From Phoronis pallida (taxonomy: Eukaryota; Phoronida; Phoronidae): a stretch of 11,834 bases of DNA. Positions 1 to 7,300 of the stretch are shown here, one piece after another. Under the pieces are notes generated by a model. The model had not been told where the DNA came from, made no database searches, and worked only from the letters and a program-made list of their open reading frames with translations. How positions within the stretch are numbered: position 1 is the first letter of the stretch; every line of letters begins with the position of its first letter. The stretch spans positions 1 to 11,834 of the forward strand of contig JAOXYC010197351.1 of the NCBI GenBank assembly GCA_028565715.1. Direction: 5' to 3'. Made by a program: the position numbers and the translations under genes.

Positions 1-450
1 AGTGGAGTTTGGTGATGTTTTATTTTCCGGGAAAACAAAATGGCGATCTCTGTTTCTCTCCTTTACCCTCACTAATAAGCATACGGCGATGCAATTATGC
101 AACGTAGTTGCTAATTGATATTTTCCTGTGACTCACGCCAAATCTCGCCTATTATCGTTATTCCAAAGTGAATTCCATTGACTGAATAATGCGAATCTCC
201 CAGATTTTCGCGAGTCTTCACAATAAATTATCACCCCCAATCGGATTATCAACCTAACCTGAGTGGATTGAGCAGATCAAATACCGATCCTGCATTTACT
301 TCGGACTTTTATTCAGTCAATTTAAATTAAAACACATTTAAAGTAGTGAACCTACAGGATACTGCACCGGTGACAAGACTGATGAGTTAGCCCTGAGGTG
401 ATCTGGACTCTTTTCACCTTAGCTGCACGAGACGCACTTAGGACATTTAT
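1..450 (+). promoter_or_regulatory. Possible promoter and 5' leader, CpG-richer than the rest
   Basis: By eye there are 17 CpG dinucleotides in the first 432 bases, against about 7 in the 684-base intron at 4574-5257. Near the left edge lie TTCCGG at 25-30 (ETS-type core) and AAAATGGCG at 37-45 (YY1-type core). In animals these two motifs are typical of TATA-less promoters close to the start site. The ATG in the second motif opens only an 11-codon frame (MAISVSLL...) and is not a convincing gene start. A gene with recognisable exons begins downstream on the same strand, so this is the likely promoter, but a promoter further upstream or one serving a divergent gene is not excluded. Confidence 0.35.
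358..397 (+). other. Weak candidate upstream coding exon
   Basis: A 40-base segment follows an AG at 356-357 (CCTACAG) and ends at a plausible donor, GAG|GTGATC. Its open frame ends in phase 2, which is the phase needed to join the exon starting at 1199. The joined peptide would read ...GDKTDELALR followed by NLMIEKDDG. The segment has no in-frame ATG, so it would need yet another exon upstream, and its match to the family N-terminus (an acidic ...EW... stretch) is poor. It is recorded only because phase and donor fit. Confidence 0.15.
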
Positions 451-459
451 TACATGGAT

Positions 460-903
460 TTAAAGGGGGTATACCTGCTGAACATGTGCAAATTTTGAAT
501 CGTACTGATTCTATTCAATTTTTAAAACTATACCCTTTCAGGAAATGGAATTTATTGTGAATTATTTGGTTTGTTTGTAAACAACATAACATATTAAACC
601 TTATATTGTTTACTAGTATCTTTGAAATTGAGCCGTTTTATTCCAAAGCAAGTTTTGATTATTGCTAAGACAGTAAAATGGCATCCATCAAAATTGTTTG
701 TTTCATTCTGGAAAAAAAAATTATTTTTGTAAACAAAGGTTTGTTTACATTTTTTCAAAACAATTTCAAATTTCACCAAATTGTAAACTAAGTATAAATT
801 TCAAATTTTATCGAACTAATTTGTTTCCAGGGACTGTTCACATTGATGCAAGCAGATGTTACTGTTGAAAATCAATGAAAACTGGCATCTATACCCCCTT
901 TAA
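460..903. mobile_element. Putative TTAA-flanked MITE
   Basis: TTAAAGGGGGTATA at 460-473 is the exact reverse complement of TATACCCCCTTTAA at 890-903. The outer four bases on each side are TTAA, which suggests a TTAA target-site duplication around a 436-bp element (464-899) with 10-bp terminal inverted repeats beginning AGGGGG. TTAA duplication is the hallmark of the piggyBac superfamily, although the terminus does not match the usual CCC start. The interior is very AT-rich, has several internal inverted repeats and no coding frame, as expected for a non-autonomous element. Short termini make chance pairing possible. Confidence 0.42.
571..749. promoter_or_regulatory. Cluster of four GTAAACAA (forkhead-type) motifs
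   Basis: GTAAACAA occurs at 577-584 and 729-736, and its complement TTGTTTAC at 606-613 and 741-748. The last pair sits in a perfect palindrome, TGTAAACAAA-GG-TTTGTTTACA (728-749). The 571-584 copy is itself palindromic (TTGTTT-GT-AAACAA). GTAAACA is the core bound by forkhead (FOX) factors. The sites lie inside the putative TTAA element, so they may instead be its internal repeats. Binding is not shown. Confidence 0.25.
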
Positions 904-1028
904 TGATGAAGATAGGAGGTTACTGTTGGCCAGTATGAGAAACTGCTCATAAAGAAAGATAATGCGAAATCAGCTTGTGCGTTTAATAAACATGTATATG
1001 TTTCCTCCTGTTTGATTTCAGTTTTAGA

Positions 1029-1158
1029 GTTAGGCACTACCATTGTGGTTAATAGTTAGACACTACCATTGTGGTTAATAGTTAGGCACTACCATTGTTG
1101 TTAATAGTTAGGCACCACCATTGTTGTTTATAGTTAGGCACTACCATTGTTGTCAATA
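1029..1158. repeat. 26-bp minisatellite, five copies
   Basis: Five head-to-tail copies of a 26-bp unit of the type GTTAGGCACTACCATTGTNG plus TTAATA fill exactly 130 bases, with one to a few substitutions per copy and no length change. The array ends 40 bases before the acceptor of the first recognised coding exon, so it lies in the intron or leader right at the branch-point region. Confidence 0.93.
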
Positions 1159-1198
1159 TTTTTTAGAGATCGATGAATTATTTGAATATATATTCCAG

Positions 1199-1361
1199 GA
1201 ACCTTATGATCGAGAAAGATGATGGCAATGACTTTGTTTGCGATATCTTGGAGGAGTTGGTTAACAACACAATGCAAGTTATCTATGATAACTATATTGA
1301 ACATCAGCTACTGCCATTTACAATAACACAGGCTAGGGATGCCCTTCTTATGATCATTGAG
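1199..1361 (+). CDS. C2orf81: C2orf81 homolog, first recognised coding exon
   Basis: Acceptor TATTCCAG|GAACC; donor ATTGAG|GTATTT, phase 0 at the 3' end. It encodes NLMIEKDDGNDFVCDILEEL and continues to PFTITQARDALLMIIE (residues 1-54), an acidic, helix-prone segment that is the best conserved block of the family (human has DILADLL and PFTISQAREAML). The leading G would complete a codon from an upstream exon; at this position the human protein has Trp, which would fit a ...TG|G split. An alternative acceptor at 1165-1166 (TTTTTTAG) would extend the exon to include an in-frame ATG at 1173, and ATG 1206 is a second possible start. Which is used is unresolved. Confidence 0.85.
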
Positions 1362-4300
1362 GTATTTTATCATTGTTAAAGTATATTTCAAAACAATATT
1401 ACGTACAAGTTTTATTAAACACAAATTAATATTGGTTCTTCATTGTCTTAAAAGTCATTCTTTCGAACTTGCAAAAGAGTACTTCTTTTTCACCACTGAC
1501 CTTCATCAACAGCCATGATTAATTAAAACAACGATAAATATTCAATAATCATATTTCAAAACCATCTCGGTTCCATCCTCGGAATAAATAATTACATACC
1601 TGGAGTTATTGTGAATCACAAAGCCTAACACTAAACAAGCAATGCAAAAGACACATTCAATATAAGTACAGGGGGCAAGTTTTCCATGTGTGTTGACAAT
1701 TCATGGGTGGATTTTATAAACAATGACTCAAGAAATTTTAAGTCCTGTTGCCCAGGCATTTTATGCACATTTTGATAATTTATCAGCACAGCAATTGGAT
1801 TGGTGAAGCACAGTAGGTTTGGCCAAATTGCAATAGACGTGTCGTTGGTGAAAAAAGGATTGCTTTTTCATGAATTTGACAAAAGAACTAATAAAGATCG
1901 TGAAGAACCAAGGTGTATTAAATGAAACATGCATAAATGAAAGACCATTTCTGAAATGTCCATGTACTGTAGTGACGAGCAGTAGTAATACTTTTACAAG
2001 TTTGACTCTTGATTGCATGTCATGATTATGTGTTTGTAAGCAGCCTTGAGGCTTGTCATTCTGCAAATAAAGCTCGACAATGGTGGAAGCTCCATCGAAA
2101 CATGTTGCGACTTAAAAAACTTTGTTGTTTTTACTTTGTTGTTTTTATTAAAGTACATTTTCCGAAATATACTAATATAACTAACATGTAAAAAAGATAT
2201 TTTAAAAACGATATTTTAATAAACAAAAGTTGCCTGGTTTAAAAAGCAGAGAACTTTTGTTTCAATGAAAGTGTTCATCCTGGGTGTGCCTCAGGGTTGA
2301 GAAAATTTGGAAAGCCTTTTTTATAAAGAAAACATTTAAAATCATCGCATATTATCAATTGTTGTTATTTTCTTTTAGTGGCAGTTTTTGTCACGGGATG
2401 AAGGGGAGAGCAATCCAGAATCAGATGTTACGTGGAAACAAGAAGAGGGTTTGTGGTCTTTGTCAATCATATATTTGAAAATTTATAGTGCAAGTCATAA
2501 TGTGCATTGTTCATTTGTGGTTTGTTTTAAATTTGTAATTTAATTGAAGCCAAAGACTCTCGTCTAAACAACATCAAAAAACACTTTCAAACATCAAATT
2601 AATAATGTGATTTAAAATGAGCTGTCAAGGCTCGACAAATTGGATAAGCTCTTTGATAGGTTTGAGAACAACTGACCTACCTTTATTATTCTGTTTATGT
2701 ACTCAAATTTCATTGACTTACCAGGATTATTGCTGTTTTGCCACTCACACATGATGCGGGCATCACTTATGATCATTTATCAGGCTTTACCATGCTTTGA
2801 ACTGTGTGTCATAATTGTAGAGCCTCAACCTGCAGTGACTGACTGTTGGGCACAAGGTTCTGTTCCTAAACAGATGTTAATTGTGTCAAGATCACCCAGT
2901 GTGGCTACAGTCAAAGAAGAAGACATCCAAAGGTAAACTATTAACATTGGTATTCTCCAACTGAATACATCTGAAATTTGAAATGCACAAAATTTGGTCA
3001 TTTTGGGGCCCATCCTCATATTTCGGAGCAATTCATTAAAAAATATTTTGTATGAAAACATTGAAATTTAGTGAATATTTAGAACCTATAGCAGTCTTTC
3101 GATAATTGATAAACGAAGGTTCTGCAAAGCCGTTAATAACAAGTATTAACTAAAACCTGGTTAATTTGACCTAATTCAGAGTTGAGCAAATCCTAGTTGG
3201 ATGAATCACTGTAAGCATGTTCTAAATATGAATTGGCTACAGATATCTGATATCTCTTTGAACACTCACTGCTAGCATGAAGGCAAACGCCAGTAACCCT
3301 GGGTTGGTGTAGATAGTTTAGTGCCTACACAATCAATTATATCTCTTTGAACACTCACTGCTAGCATGAAGGCAAACCGCCAGTAACCCTGGGTTAGTGT
3401 AGATAGCTTAGTGCCTACACAATCAACACATCCAGGATTGGCAATTTATTATTGACACTGCGTTCACAAGTAAACTTCAAAATTGGACATCATGAAAATG
3501 TCATCTGGTAATGAAAATTTACCAATGGTTTAACTGTAATATCGTGCGTCTCAACATGAGACTTATGAAATTCAGCAAACGTAGGATTGCATGATGGACT
3601 GTTGCCTCAATACATTGTGAAAGGATATAGGTTTGGATTTGAAAAGTTCCAAACACCATTTAGGGCATGTATAAAGTAGCTAAATGATTGATAACTTGAT
3701 TATTTTCCAGCATACAAGAACCTGAGATAGAGGTTGATGAGTCAGTGTCAGATCCTTTTGCCCAGTTTAATGTTGCTGACAAAATACTTACAGAAGACAT
3801 CGTGCCTATTCAACATACTCCACCAGTAAATAATACTGTGAGTTTACTACTTATGCGTCAACATGTGAGAATCTTAATGAACTAACTGCCAAGCTTCCAC
3901 GGCGAATGTGAATAGCCTCTCAGATGGCTCTTTTGGACCAATCATGTTCTCGGTTGTTAATTTCCCATGCATTTCAGTTTACACTAATGCTGCCTTTCAA
4001 GAACATGAGATACAACTGCCGACTTATCTTTCTTAAAGCTAGTCAGTTTGTTCATTAAGATTCTCTCGACAAAATAAATATTATATTCATCTTAAAACAG
4101 AAAAATGTGTCTATTCTCATAGAAAAGTTCAGTTTCTTGAGAATTGCCCAACCCCCCAGATGAAAAATTAACTTAATTTTGCAAAGACAAACCATTGCAA
4201 CCATAACATGGAAACCATCATTTAAACTGATTACTAGAATTACTCATGACATTATTGTTTCAGTCGGTTACTTGGTTTTGATGCTGAAGGAAATGTTGTT

Positions 4301-7300
4301 AATCAGGCTCTATAAATCTTGGCAAACAATTCATTTCTTCTCAAATGATTTCAGGAATCTCCTTGCAAAGAGAAGCCCAGTCAAAAAATAAAGTTCCGAC
4401 CATATAAGGGCAAGTTAAAGTCAGCAGGCACTAGTCGTATGACTGAAACATTGGAACAACGTGAAAGTCAAATACATATGAGAGAATACAATGAAGAAAC
4501 AGTTGAGTATTGTGTAGAGGACATTCCACAACAAGTGTTTCAGATGCCTGCGTCATGCCACAGTATACTCAAGGTTAGTCTCTTCACTATTTTTAATGTT
4601 TTTTTGTATATTTAAGTGTTGACATGTTGGTTATTATACTGTATTTGTTATTTACATTTAATTCCCTGGCAGAATGGTTGACATGTTGGTATTAAACACA
4701 AACTATCACTGCATTGAAGAATAATTCATACTTTCCAACAAAAACTCATTGATAAACATCCAAATTGAAAAACATAACAATTCTTAAATGTGATTTCACT
4801 TGCATGTGGATTGTGTTGGCGGATTTAAGACAAATGTTCATTTTACTGGCGAGCATTTGGAACTAAGAAAAAACAAACCCCAAAGACAACAATAGAACAA
4901 CCTCTCAGAAACAAAAACCATAAACAGAACAATTACACGCACGCCAGTATTGATAATTTTCATTACCTTAAAAAAGTATGCCTTGGGAAGTTACGTTTGC
5001 ACCCATTCCTCAATAATTTGTGTTTCAATTGTTTTATGAGAAATCAAGAAAAAATGTTCTCTCAATTCTACACAAATGGCGATGAATTCTGTAATATTTT
5101 GATTATTTTATACAAGAACATCACATTGACAGTCTAAACTGGTCACGTTTTCCAAACATTTTTGTGTGTTTGCACTGACTTATATTGTGTCATATCAATG
5201 GTTGATGTATACATAGTTGAGTTTTATAATAACAATGTTGTTGTTTACTTTATTCAGAGATCATGCTATGCATGCCAACTCAGCAAGGTAAAGCAGTCAA
5301 TATTCTATTTCAATTATTGCATCTGCTGTCGCTGTATTGTTTAATTATGTAGTGGGAATCAGTATAGCACCAAACCATCTTGAGATGATGAACAATATTC
5401 AACCTGGTCCCTGACTTGGAGCCATTGTTGTACTCTCGGATCCTTAAAAAACCAGCCCTTTTCCCACTTTCACTGAATTTTGCCATAACAGGTCTAGGAC
5501 CCAAAAAAATTGTAATATTGCGAAGGTGGGAATGGATTTACAGGGGGAGTTTCTTATGTTTTGCCTAATTTTTGACTTGATTTCAGATTCTGAGAAACTT
5601 AAAAAAAAAATAGTGAGAAAAAAAATGTAGCCTCCTTCTCTTAATTTGATATATTTTGAGTAAAAAGGGTTATACTGTACATGTCTTTTGTTACGTCGAC
5701 TATAACATTTTACTTAATTTTCCAATAGTCTGCTGAACTGCACACAAGTTTATTTCCAAAATTTATTCCAAATTTAAATAACATGTTTCTGTTACCATGG
5801 TTGCAATAGACAGCCAATCAGGTAAGTGCGCATGAGTGATTAGTGATGACCAAGCAATAGCTGCTTGGCTGTATCTGTTCAGCTGTACATGCACAATACA
5901 GCAGGCCGCACTGTCAAATGTTCCTTGTACGGGTTTCATGTGTGAAACATATATTCCAACTATTTACTTCATTTATTGTCACAGGATTCCTGTTCAAAAC
6001 TCCTCTCATATCTCCGATACAGCATGGGTATAACTTAGCAGACATATTTAGATATATATAGTTCTTTATTGGCCACAAATACAACTAATTCAGTATTTTG
6101 TTTACATTTCTAGACTCCACACACTTCTTCTCTATGTTCACAAGTAAATGAATATAATTTTAAAATGCATAAATTGAGTAATTTTGTTAAAATTGCAGTA
6201 TTGTTGTTCTGGTAATAAAAATTGTGTTAACACAAATTCTCCTCAAAGTCACTCTTTGTTTAAAAATACTCAAATGGAGTCAAAACGCAAATCAACTGCA
6301 AATATTGGTTTTGAGCCCTTTGTTGAACATTACTCAATTGCATGTGAATAAAAAAATCGAAAAAAATCTATTAATTGCTGTTTTAAGTGGTTAAATGCCA
6401 AGTACCGCAGATTTCTTATTTTTAACAGATTTTGAGTGGGAATTTTCATCCAATAACTTTATTAAAGGCACCTTATCAAAAACAAAAATTTGAAGGAAAA
6501 ACAACACTGCAATGTTGAATAAATGCATAGTTAAGAGTTTTGTTTACTTTGCTTGATTTGAACTGGCATTTGAATTTCTATTGATTTGCAGTGTCCTCAG
6601 ACCACTAAACATTAGTGATCTGAGATGTAAGTGTCTAATTGAAGCTGTGATCATGGCCGGTATACTCTACTAAAGCCTAGTCATCAGTGATCGCTCATTT
6701 TATGGAAGTTATACACAGAATGAATTAGTTAGAATATTGTCTTCGAATCTGAATAATTTAGTTTTGTTCATAAGAAATAGAGCTTACGACATCAGAAATA
6801 TATTGTGTATGATTACATAGTAACTCAAGTTTCGGAATTTAACCAGTACATTGTCCTTTTCCTAGCATAAGTACGCGCTGTATTCATATATAGGTTATAC
6901 AGCTCATTGCTGTAGTTGTATTATGAATTAGTCAGCTTACATTTGTCATCCAACAGTATGTTTTATATGATAACAGGTACAGACAGGGCGACCACCAGGA
7001 ACAAGAGATGTACAATATGACCAGTTTGGTAATGTTGTGGCGGTTGTTAAACTTCAACCAGAGAGGCTACCTTCTCACAGGTATCTGTGTTGGTGTTTAA
7101 GAAATTCTGTATCAATAAAATTATCATCTTTTTTACATTTAGATTATGAAGAACACATTACAAAAATGTGTATAAAACTTTATTTGGAGATCTTAGACGT
7201 TCAATCTTTTAAACAGATTACTTAATGTCTTTAGATTCATGTCAACCTATCATGATGGATGCAATCACTGTGAGAAACATGTCGCGAATGAAAATTTGTT

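Larger units (their letters stand above)
5288..6976 (+). other. Longest intron, GTAAAG...TAACAG
   Basis: A 1689-base intron. It holds an X-box-like site and a CCAAT box next to a strong donor (5791-5827), a short stem-loop (6596-6624), and a stretch at about 5350-5560 that is less AT-rich and may be an old repeat fragment that I cannot classify. Confidence 0.75.

Noticed and set aside
40-75. ATG in AAAATGGCG as the gene start
   Set aside because: The frame closes after 11 codons with no donor before the stop. It is better read as a promoter motif or a short upstream frame.
904-913. ATGATGA as a snoRNA C box
   Set aside because: No D box (CTGA) or terminal stem at a suitable distance.
1761-2066. 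101-codon minus-strand frame
   Set aside because: Composition is typical of random AT-rich DNA, no family is recognised, and it lies inside an intron of the plus-strand gene.
5310-5504. 64-codon minus-strand frame in a less AT-rich patch
   Set aside because: No match that I recognise; the patch may be an old repeat, but coding is not supported.
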